Shown here: positions 35,348 through 44,763 of the stretch, one piece after another | Position numbering within the stretch: the stretch's first letter is position 1 | Layout: each line of letters starts with the position of its first letter | Assembly (NCBI GenBank): GCA_026686845.1 | Contig: JAIVEN010000020.1 | Coordinates: forward strand, 6,227,501 to 6,291,500 | Origin: Adenanthera pavonina | Lineage: Eukaryota > Streptophyta > Magnoliopsida > Fabales > Fabaceae | DNA: 64,000 bases | Direction of reading: 5' to 3' | Translations under genes and position numbers: made by a program | The notes under the pieces: generated by a model | Databases searched by the model: none | What the model saw: only the letters and a program-made list of their open reading frames with translations | What the model was told of the DNA's origin: nothing

Positions 35348-35842
35348 TATTATCCACCTCTCCGTGTGCGGTGCCCCCTTTGATGCTTATCTTTTTTCCT
35401 TTTATTGACCTTCTCTTGACCGTTAAGGTTAAACCATCTTCTCCCTGTAATCCCTAATTTATCGGGATATTTCATAAATGATCATTATGGAGTATCGCGC
35501 TCTTTTTGCATGATCCCTGATTTTTCGTTCTACAGTTACGATTCCATAACCATTATGATTCCATAACTGTTACTCCTAGCCGGGTGTTTTTGGGGCAATA
35601 CAGTTTTTGTGGAGAAACCCATAGTCAGCCATATGGCCCAGATGTTGTTCAGTAGGACGATCATTTGGCCATACGATTACTCGGCATTACCATTCGATAA
35701 CCGATGTATTACTCAGCTCGTTGCGCTTAAGCTCAACTTCCGAATTATAACTCGGTGTATATGAGCCCGGAAAGTGAGGCTTCAAAGGGGCGTCCATCCA
35801 CCTCGAACTTGTAATCTCGGTACGCTTGTTTCGGCCCGCACA
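35348..35842 (-). repeat. 5' LTR of the gypsy element, outer 490 bp plus copia target duplication
   Basis: Bases 35348-35352 (TATTA) repeat the copia target site. Bases 35353-35842 match 14362-14851 and complete the 519-bp LTR. Confidence 0.92.
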
Positions 35843-36462
35843 GATATTATAGTTTTTCCTTACGAATTTGTATTGTCATTTTTTCAAATTTTTTTGCGAA
35901 CTCATTTTTAAAGTTTGACAAAACTTGTTTATATATATATATATATATGCGCATGCGCGTGCAATAATATTATGACACATTGAATCACGTTTGAGCGAGT
36001 TGGCAATTGTTCCGTTTTTTTGACAAGATATTATTAAATGAGTCGGCAATTAGAAAATGAGGTACGTTCTTGGTTTGGATTTTTTTTAATTGTAATTATA
36101 TTTTGTGTTTTATGAATTTTTTAATAAATATATATCTACATCCTTGAAATATGTGGCCATGGTCAAATGAGCGAAAGCCGATTCCGTGCATAGAGGTGAA
36201 ATCTACGTATAGCATTCATGAATTTTTGTGGGAGAAGTGACTTCTTTTTTTAATTTAACAAAAAAGGCGTGGTGGCTACATATTCGGTGCATGGATCCAC
36301 GCACGGAAATAGGACCCGAAGGCCGTCCTATTGTGTTCTGTTTTCCACCCTCTTTTTTTAATTTTCTTATTAGCCGAACAATCGTTGTCTTTTCACTTTC
36401 AACTCTGCATTCCACGGCTGCTCTGTTCTTCCCAATTTATCCGATCGGTGGGTTGAGAAGCC
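35843..36462. other. Upstream region of the UGT gene
   Basis: Starts with GATAT, the probable right target duplication of the gypsy element. A (TA)n run at about 35929-35948 leads into TGCGCATGCGCGTGCA at 35948-35963, an alternating purine-pyrimidine tract. The retroelement nest therefore lies only about 620 bp from the UGT start codon. TATA-like sequence occurs at 36124-36135, rather far from the ATG, and no firm core promoter could be assigned. Confidence 0.5.
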
Positions 36463-37866
36463 ATGTCTAAGCCTCACATACTCATATTCCCCTACCCAGC
36501 ACAAGGCCACATCCTCGCCCTCCTCGATTTGACCCACCAGCTTGCCCTTCGAGGCTTTTCCATCACCCTTGTCATCACTCCCAAAAATCTCTCCCTCCTC
36601 GATCCTCTTCTCCGTGCCCATCCTGTCGCCGTTCAAACCCTTGTCCTTCCTTTCCCCTTACACCCCAAAATCCCTTCCGGCGTCGAGAACGTCAGAGAAC
36701 TTGGGAATGCCGGAAATTACCCCGTGATCAACGCTCTGTCGAAGCTTCATGACCCAATAATTCAGTGGTTCAAATCCCACCCTTCTCCGCCTGTGGCCAT
36801 CATCTCCGACTTCTTCCTCGGTTGGACTCTCAAACTTTCCCTTCATTTACGAATTCCAAGAATCGCGTTTTACTCTGTGAGTGCTCTTTTGGCCTGTGTT
36901 TGCAACTTTTGCTGGCAAAATACACAGGCCGTTCACGGTCAGAGAGTGGTAAAGTTCCCTGACATTCCCGGAACGCTGTCGTTTAAGGAGGAGCATCTTC
37001 CTTCTATCTGTCGCAATTACAGGGAATCCGATCCTGATTCGGAGCTCGTAAAGGAGAGTTCTCTTGCGAATATCGTGAGCTGGGGTTGCATTTTCAATAG
37101 CTTCCGAGCCTTTGAGGATCCGTATTTGAATTATTTGAGAACAACATTGAGGCACCCTCGGGTTTTTGTGGTTGGTCCATTGAGCTTGATAGGAGCCGAC
37201 AATGGCGGACATCACGGCAACTCGTACCCGGAGGGGAATTCCGATTTGTTCAACTGGCTCGACGGGTGCCCCGATGGGTCTGTCTTGTACGTGTGCTTCG
37301 GGAGTCAGAAGTTTCTCAAGAGAGAACAAATGGCGGCCTTGGCAGCCGGGTTGGAACGATCCAAAACCCGATTCATATGGGTCGTAAAATCAGGAACGCC
37401 TCAACAGGTGGAGCAAGGATACGGCGTTGTCCCAGAGGGATTTGAGGATCGGGTTTCGGGGCGGGGCTTCGTGATAAGAGGTTGGGTGCCCCAAGTGGCG
37501 ATTCTCGGTCACCGAGCCGTGGGTGGATTTCTGAGTCATTGTGGGTGGAACTCAGTGTTGGAAGCCATCGTGGCGGGAGTTATGATTTTGGGGTGGCCCA
37601 TGGAGGCTGACCAGTTCGTGAATGCGAAGCTATTGGTGGAGGACAAGGGCGTTGCAGTGAGAGTGTGCGAGGGAGCGGATTCAGTTCCCGACCCGGATGA
37701 GTTGGGTGGGATCATATCAAGGTCACTGAGTGCAGATAGTCGCCAAAAAGAAAGAGCGAAGGTGCTTGGAGATGAAGCCCATACAAGTGTAAGTCAGGAA
37801 GGAAGGTCCTCCAAAGAGTTGGATGAGCTTGTGGAAGCTTTGACTCAACTGGGCGCACAAGAGTGA
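36463..37866 (+). CDS. UDP-glycosyltransferase, UGT89-like
   Basis: An intact single-exon gene of 467 residues, the normal length for family 1 plant UGTs. These cytosolic enzymes move a sugar, usually glucose from UDP-glucose, onto small acceptors such as flavonoids, phenolics or hormones. The N-terminus has PHILIFPYPAQGH with the catalytic His at residue 16; the partner Asp is at 116 (VAIISDFFLGW). The PSPG sugar-donor box spans residues 341-384: W341, Q344, HCGWNS at 359-364, and E381-D383-Q384. The final Gln favours UDP-glucose. Box and flanking sequence (RAVGGFLSHCGWNSVLE) resemble UGT89A/B enzymes. Val373 and Met374 stand where Pro is common (AGVPM), a small departure that may not matter. 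The acceptor cannot be told from sequence. The start is the first ATG, and MSKPHILIFPYPAQGH is a standard UGT beginning. Confidence 0.93.
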   Translation: MSKPHILIFPYPAQGHILALLDLTHQLALRGFSITLVITPKNLSLLDPLLRAHPVAVQTLVLPFPLHPKIPSGVENVRELGNAGNYPVINALSKLHDPIIQWFKSHPSPPVAIISDFFLGWTLKLSLHLRIPRIAFYSVSALLACVCNFCWQNTQAVHGQRVVKFPDIPGTLSFKEEHLPSICRNYRESDPDSELVKESSLANIVSWGCIFNSFRAFEDPYLNYLRTTLRHPRVFVVGPLSLIGADNGGHHGNSYPEGNSDLFNWLDGCPDGSVLYVCFGSQKFLKREQMAALAAGLERSKTRFIWVVKSGTPQQVEQGYGVVPEGFEDRVSGRGFVIRGWVPQVAILGHRAVGGFLSHCGWNSVLEAIVAGVMILGWPMEADQFVNAKLLVEDKGVAVRVCEGADSVPDPDELGGIISRSLSADSRQKERAKVLGDEAHTSVSQEGRSSKELDELVEALTQLGAQE

Positions 37867-40800
37867 TATATAGTCACGAATCCTCCACATATATATAATG
37901 AGAGGTTGTAATATCAACAAGCAAACCCTCAAAATTGCATAATCAACGTCACCTGTATCCATCATATGAGGGCAAAGCTTTATTAATGTCTAGTCTATAA
38001 CGAACTGCAATTTGAGCAGAAGTTGAGGCTTCTAGGTTTCTGGTTATTCTGGATGAAGCAGAGTGTCTTGTATAATGGTATGAATCTCCTTGTATAAGCT
38101 TCACAAGCATCTGTCTAAGTCATAGAAATTAAACATCATCTCGAAACCCTTTCAGCTCATATTCAACTTAATGAAAAAACTTCCCCCAAAAAAAAAACTT
38201 AATGAAAAACCTGCAGCATACATTAATTTGACAGTGACACACAGACATTGTATTTGTACTCCTAGAAAAAAATAAGGGCACAATAATGGTGGTCCACGCT
38301 GCCATCTTCTAGCTTATGCTGCCACCACCAAGCTGTATCAGTATCACTGACCGTTGCTTTATCTGTCTTTTCCTGTATCATACCTGGTACGTCTTTGGCA
38401 CACAACACAAATAGGAATGGAGTTAAAACGCGGATTGTTCCCTCTGAAACGCCATCTTTTCCTCTGCATCTTCCTCTTCCATCTGAATCTTTGGTTTTAT
38501 CCCTTCAAATTAATCTGGCTCCACCATGAGATCATCAAAGCATGATATCATGGGATTTTGATGCATTTTTGTTGACTGAAGCTCTACATTTGAACGTAGC
38601 CGTGCTCTATGCTGCTTCCACCTTGCTTTTGTTGCTTGTTCTGTCTCTTGTGCTACGGTGTAAGCCTGCTCTTGCTTTTGTTTGTATAGAGAAGAAGATT
38701 AAAAAAAAGAGTAATTAATAATTAATTTCTTTCAATATAATAATAGACAGATAAAAAAATTTGGCAAGTAATAAATGATGCTTTGATAATCTTGGTATAA
38801 AGCAGCTTTTTTTTTCCTGTCCGCCACTGGATTCATCAAATGGAAGAAGAAAAATGCAGTGTTCCCATGTGACAATGGAAGCGGTAGCGTAAATGGGATG
38901 GCTTTTTTCTTCTGGATCATTTCCTGTAAGTCTGTAACTTTCCAATTCCATGGGCGCACCTGCAACGAGGCGTAGCTCAAGCACAGGTAAGAAGCCGACA
39001 TCTATCTACCTACTCCCTCCGTTAAGATGTTTTACAGAAATCAAAATGGTAGTTAAAAGGAGTATTATGAACACGAAAAATAAGCCACAGTACTATCTTT
39101 AAAGGTAAATTAAAATAGAATAAAATCAAACTCAATTTTTTTTTAAACTCTGATGGTAAACTTTGAATGCACTAGAAATCTGATAATAGGAAAAAAATGG
39201 GTTTTAAAAAATTTCATGTTATTATATTTAATAGTTAATTATAATTTTTTTATTAAAAATCTTAAAGTAACCTATAATATAAAATGTTTTCTCACTCATA
39301 GTCATTTTCTCTCTTTTTGAATTCATTATTTTTTTTCGCTAAACATGACATTAGTCTGCCTCGTATCTTGCCAATACGGATGCTTCTTTCCCCACTTTAC
39401 AAGGGTCTAACCGAACTGCGAATTAGGCGGTGCCACGTTCCAGCTTGCAAGGGTCCTACCATCACTGTGATGACTTGGAAGGAGAGTGATTGACCATTGA
39501 ATGGGCTTGATGGACAAAATCAACACAATGAAACGAGGCCTGTGGCTTGTTTTTAAAAATTGCTGAAGGCTGCTGGCAAATCTCCATTGTAGAACTAGTC
39601 TCCCGTTGAGATTCTTATTTCCATTAGGCCCAATACTCAAACACAGTGCCCATAAAGCTAATCATGGATTAGAATCTGACCTTAATCTTATATTTGGATG
39701 TGGACAATAGGAAAGTGAAAAGAAAAAATAGAGAAAAAAATAAAACAAAAAATATATTTTTCCTCTTTAGATACTAAAAGAAAAATTAGAAAAAAAGAAG
39801 TGTTAAAGAAAAAGAGACATGCGCGCCACATATTTTCTTCTTAAAATTTTTTAGAAGAGATTTTAGAGGAAAAAAATAATTTTCAAAATTACCTAATAGG
39901 GATTACACATATGAAGCTACTTCTCATTTTATTTTTGAAACTAATTCATTATTTCAATTTTTATTGAAATTATACAAATATTTATTTATTTTTAAAAATT
40001 CTCCTAAAAGTAGAATAACTTATATAAATCTTTCTTAAATTTTATTGAAATCACATCTCATTTAAAAAAAATTATAAAAATGTTTTATACATAGTTTAAT
40101 GATAGAGGAGAAATCTCACTTTACTTAGCAACATGAATATTATTATCATTATAAAATATGTGAATTTTCTTTCCTTTTAATTTTTATATTCAAACATAAG
40201 GTAACTATGTTCCGTATAATCTATGATAGGTATATATGACAAGTTACCACAGTTGATACAAATTTAGAGTAAGTCAAACAAGCTTAAAATTATTTTTGGC
40301 AAAACGGCCCTCCCTCAAATCACACCTCCTCACTGCATTTTTAGAAGTCAAGGAAAAATGCATACTTCCCATTTGTGTAACCATATAAATTGACTCACTT
40401 AATGAAACACAATTACTCTTCTTTCCACAAAAATAGTCTGATCTACAAAAAATGGATATCATATTTTATCAAACTAGTGCGTTGGCACAAATTCATCTCT
40501 TAAGTGAACAAATTTAGAAGTCTAAGACAAAAATAAAATAACTTCTAGACAAAAATAAATTTAGATGTTTAGAACTTATATATACACACATATGACTGTG
40601 TTAAATTTAAGCATTGTTGGGTTTAAACAGGTAGCTCTTCCAATGTGATATTTTCCATTGCTAAAACTTAAACTTAAAACCTTACTTGAAGGGTGTAGAA
40701 TTCTTTGCCAATCAATCCAATCTTTGTTGGTACAAAATGCTATCTCTACATATTATAATCCAACCACAAAATTTCATGCAGGCTTGGCCATAGCCATGCA

Positions 40801-41087
40801 TGACTTGACTATGGCTTTCTAGCCACCAATATGTAGCTACATTAGTTTTAAAAATGAAAAGTTTTTAAAATCAGAGATAAAATTAAACATAGTATGTATA
40901 TTTAGCTAAAAATATATTTTTAAAAATGAAAAAAAATTCAAAAGAGATTTGTGCAACATATTAATTATAAAAAAGAAACTTAAACTTTAGGAGTTATTAA
41001 TTCATAAAACACGGCTTCATGATACTATTCTCACATATGACTGACTCACATGAAAAAAAGTTCATATCTTGACTCACTTTCATATTC
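37867..41087. other. Intergenic DNA downstream of the UGT gene
   Basis: No gene was recognised. Near 39013 a single TACTCCCTCCGTTAAGATG end looks like one terminus of a Stowaway-type MITE; its partner was not found. Between about 39690 and 40205, weakly inverted A-rich ends may mark another MITE. The rest is AT-rich. Confidence 0.4.
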
Positions 41088-41639
41088 TAAGGGTCTATTT
41101 GGATGGGAATTTTTTAAGGGGATGGGGAGAGATTGAATTCTCTCCCCTTGCTTGGACCAAAATTTTGGAGGGGAAGTGAGGTGATTCATAGCTTCCCATT
41201 CCCCTTCCATCGTCCAGTTTTATTTCCCCTCAAATTAGGGTTTTTTGGAGGGGAGAGAGTATAATGTAAAATATCCTGACTAATTTGCCCTTCTTTCTTT
41301 TTTAATATTACAATAATACCTTAGTGTTGAATAAAAAAGCCGTCCTTTAGAGCTCTTCTTTCACGCATATTGTTGTGGGTTTCTCTCCTCCGTTCGTGCC
41401 TATTGACGTCGCCTACTCGTTGGCCGGCGTAGTTGCCATCACCTAAATTTCTACTCATCGTGGTTATTGTCTTCCCGTCTCAAGTGATTTATTCTTTTGT
41501 CTTGCTTCATTTCTGTCTCCATTCGTACCCTTTTTACCTTGATCTTCAGATGCATTCCCTCTCTCATTTCCTTGCCAGAGCTAATATGATAGAGAAAAAG
41601 TGAACTCTCAATCATGGAGATACAATGTGTCAAAAGACC

Positions 41640-42340
41640 TTCTTCAAGGAGTAGGAGGCCCAATGACAAGAGGTAGGACAAAAGTCATGAAAGAAGCCTT
41701 GCAAGGATTGGTTCAAGAGTTTAAGGAGAAAGAGCCTATCTATTTGGAAGATTTAAAGTAAATGGCGCCACCTTCTAATTCAAAAATAATAATCACTTAT
41801 TTGGATGCTCAATTTGAAGATCTTAAAGGCCCAACCCAAGTCCAAATAGAAGAACTTAATTAAAAGAAATCATGTGCTCCATTAATGAGTCATATAACTT
41901 TAGGATTATATTTATTCTTTTTTTAATTTATTTTGAATTTTTGTTTTTTTTATTTGATTTTTTTTCCATATTAGATTAGATTAGTTTCAATTGGTTTTCA
42001 CTTGTATTTATGAGACCAACTTAGGATTTAATTCAAATTTAAATTTAAAACTCAAAAGAAAAAGGATAAGTCTTATCTATAAGGAACCACTTATCCTATT
42101 AGGATTAGGATTTCTATTATTATTACTTAAAGACCATATAATGCCACTTGACAAATCATATCTGAATAATATTTTGAGTGATTTCTCTCTTCAATTTCGT
42201 GTGAGATTGTTAGGGTTCTTTGTGTTCTTCCTAGAATACGGATTCGACTTATCAAAAGAATTGACTAACTCTTGTGGCGTCTTGTGTTTGAGGTTGCTAG
42301 AGTTTTCTTTAGAAGTTCCATTCGGTCAATTGCATTTGGT
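41640..42340 (+). mobile_element. 3' fragment of an LTR retrotransposon (polyprotein tail plus LTR-like sequence)
   Basis: Plus-strand translation near 41648-41760 reads GGPMTRGRTKVMKEALQGLVQEFKEK and then a stop. This resembles the ...RARAKK..EAL..LIQ tail common in plant gag-pol proteins. From about 41860, sequence with TCTTATCT...ATTAGGATTAGGATTT and TTTGAGTGATTTCTCTCTTC resembles the layout of the TRIM-like LTR at 2013-2445. This may be the 3' end of a related full-length family. Boundaries are approximate. Confidence 0.45.
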
Positions 42341-43682
42341 TGCTTTCGTTGTTTTTTGTTAGTACTTTGAGTTCTTGAGTTGCGTAAGACTTGTTCTTGG
42401 GAGGTTTACCCTACTTCTATCACGATCTATGTTTTTTTTTTCACTTCTACTTATTCGTAGCTTGCATAGCAGCTGCAAGCTTTTTTTTTTTTTGTTATTT
42501 GCTTCTCCCTATTCGTAGAACACAGAGAAATGCTTTTTTTTTTTTTTGGTTATTTGCTTCTTCCTATTTGTAGCACCTTCAGGTTGTCAAAAGTAAATCA
42601 GAGGGGAGTTGAATATCAAAGTATAATTTTGCTAGATTTTAGGAGAGATTAGTTTAATTTATCAATGAAGCAAGATTTTACTTTTTGTCACTTTCATGTT
42701 CTCAAATCTTTTAAAATTATTTGATGTAGTCTAGAAATATTTACAAAAGCTAAAGTTTTTTTTCAATTTTTTTAAAGCCTGAATGCATCCCTTGATGTCA
42801 TTTTCTTTATTATTCATTGACAACAGAAGCTAAGTTTTATTATGAGTTTTTTGGACTTTGTCATAGTACTGGTACGAAACATTTGAATGCATACTCATAC
42901 ATATGTATGGAACCTTGGCATATTTTAGTGTGACCATGCACACAAATGAATGATATGCTTAGTTTTGTTTTTGATCATGTAGAGACTAGGTAGTTTGCTT
43001 ACTTACTTGTTAGAGTAAGGTATGAAATAACTGAGTCTTGTATTCAGTTGCTTGCTCACGGAGATGGAATATAGTTACAAGCATACAAATAAGAGCTTTT
43101 ATCTTTAGGTGATTTTAATGTGTTAAACCTTTAGTTTTTTATCTATTGTTATCATGTGGGCCATATTTCGAGTTGTAGTGTTTTGTGAATTTCTCTATAA
43201 TACAGCTATTCTTGTTTGATGCTTTTACTCATTCACTCATTTCTTATAATAGCTAGCATATGATATTTATAAGTATCCTATTATATATTACCACTTTTAC
43301 ATTAACTAGTGAGTTTGCCCATTATAAATATTGATTATTTTGACCGTGGTACTTGTTTCCATACATTTGTCTACAAATCTCAGCTTGGATTGTTTGTAGT
43401 GCTCATATTAGGTTACGCTATGCTAGTAAACACGAAATATTACTGATATATTTGGCTTCATTTTTTGGAAATCCTAACTATTTGTTTTGAATGTAATGCT
43501 AGAGTTGTTGAAAGAGGGAAGTCTTTAGGATTAAATATTAACTACTGATTATTCCTGTTTATTTCATTTATTAGATGGACTTGGAAACTGAATTGCTGTT
43601 AGTGGTGCGCTAGTGGGTTGAACTGCGTTGAAGAGCAATAACTCTACTCATTTGTGTCATTGCACACTACTATTGCACCTGA

Positions 43683-44510
43683 ATGTCTACTAGAAGAACA
43701 ATAGGTTACAGTAAGAGTTTGAAAAGAGAAAGGATTCGTGAAGAAGCTATGAGTGAAATAACTAGTAGTACAACTAGTCAGGATATCATTAAAATGGGTC
43801 CTGAAGCTTTTTTGGCATTATATGGTATGCTAAAAAGAGATGGTGACTTACAACCTACACGGTAGTCAAGTGTAGAAGAATAAGTTGCAAAATCACTTTA
43901 CATATTAAGCCATAAAGTGAAAAGTCATGAAATAAACTTTTGGTTTTGGCGTTCTGGTGAGACAACTAGTCATCATTTTCATAAAGTGTTGAGGGCTATC
44001 ATAGACTTAGAAGAAGAAAAATTTCTTATACAACCTAATGGATCAACTATCCCTCTTCAAATAAAAAATAGTATTATATTCTTCCCATTTTTTAAGGATG
44101 GTGTTGGTGACATTGATAATCTTGTGTCACAAAAGGAAGCCACACTAGAGAATTATGATAATTTTATCGAGCTTGATGGACAAGATGAACAAGATAACTC
44201 GCCTGGAGTAAATAGTATTGGCACCAAGAAGAAAAGGAAGATGGGTAATGAGAAGGTCAATAATATTGACAAACTTCCAAGGGTAATGGAAAAGGTGGTT
44301 GTTGTACTTGCAGCTGAAAATGAAGCTTTACACCAAATGAATATGATCTTAAAAGAAACAAAGTTGTCAGTGCTACAACTATCAAGGGAAGAAATTTGAA
44401 GCATGCTTATAAAGTGTGGATGTGATGTGGACAAGCTCAGAATTGTAGTTCAATGTCTATTTGCAACAAGGAAAGCAGTTATAATGCAACTAATGTGTGG
44501 TTCTAACTAG
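43683..44510 (+). pseudogene. PIF/Harbinger transposase relic, internally deleted and fused to a MYB/SANT-like tail
   Basis: One frame of 276 codons from the ATG at 43683 to TAG at 44508-44510, broken by stops at 43863, 43881-43883 and 44397-44399. The N-terminal part (GPEAFLALYGMLKRDGDLQPTR..SSVEE..VAKSLYILSHKV, INFWFWRSGETTSHHFHKVLRAII) is the helical region before the DDE domain of plant Harbinger/ALP1-like transposases. After KNSIIFFPFFKDGVGDID, where the first catalytic Asp and DGTH motif should follow, it jumps to NLVSQKEATLENYDNF and a Lys-rich, helical stretch like the C-terminus of MYB/SANT-like proteins of the same elements. The DDE core is gone. Confidence 0.75.
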
Positions 44511-44540
44511 ATGGTGTTGGATGTATTCTGTTATATTTTG

Positions 44541-44763
44541 TTGGCCACAACTACTATATTTTTGTAAATATTGAAAATGTGACTCTTAGATGTTATGAGT
44601 AGGAAGAAGGAAGAAGGAATTAAGATGTATATTTTGTTTGCCATATTAACTATATTTTGGTGAATGCTGGAATGTGGCTCTTAGATATGATGTTCCTTTT
44701 AGATATTAGGAGTAGGAAGAATTATGAAGGAGTTAAGATATATATTTTGTATGCCACATCAAC
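44541..44763 (+). repeat. Tandem array downstream of the transposase, third unit split by a foldback
   Basis: Units of about 100-113 bp share GCCA(C/T)A..AACTATATTTT and TGTGGCTCTTAGAT, then TTAAGATATATATTTTGT. Two are near 44541-44639 and 44640-44752. The third begins at 44753, is cut at 44763 and resumes at 46841 after the foldback insertion. Confidence 0.75.

Larger units (their letters stand above)
14333..35842 (-). mobile_element. Tat-type Ty3/gypsy LTR retrotransposon with antisense ORF, split by a nested copia element
   Basis: Without the nested copia element the unit is about 9.3 kb. The LTRs are 519 bp each: 14333-14851 on the left, and 23131-23159 plus 35353-35842 on the right. Minus-strand order is 5' LTR, primer site, gag, protease, RT, RNase H, a second RNase H, integrase, tandem repeats, antisense ORF, polypurine tract, 3' LTR. 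The second RNase H and the antisense ORF after integrase are marks of the Tat/Retand group. Flanks GTTAT and GATAT match at 4 of 5 bases, as an aged target duplication would. The LTRs differ at roughly 23 of 519 positions, mostly transitions, so this insertion is clearly older than the TRIM-like one. It is not autonomous: gag-pol has many stops and RT has lost a core motif. Confidence 0.9.

Noticed and set aside
14333..35842. Reading 14333-35842 as one giant element or as two unrelated elements side by side
   Set aside because: The TATTA duplication, the split-LTR lengths (29 + 490 = 519) and the unbroken LTR at the left show a nested insertion.
36847..37329. 160-codon minus-strand frame opposite the UGT gene
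   Set aside because: It is the complement of a clear UGT coding region and resembles no known protein; an antisense shadow.
38280..38690. Possible miRNA precursor or short gene downstream of the UGT
   Set aside because: No known miRNA was recognised by eye and no long stem or coding pattern was found.
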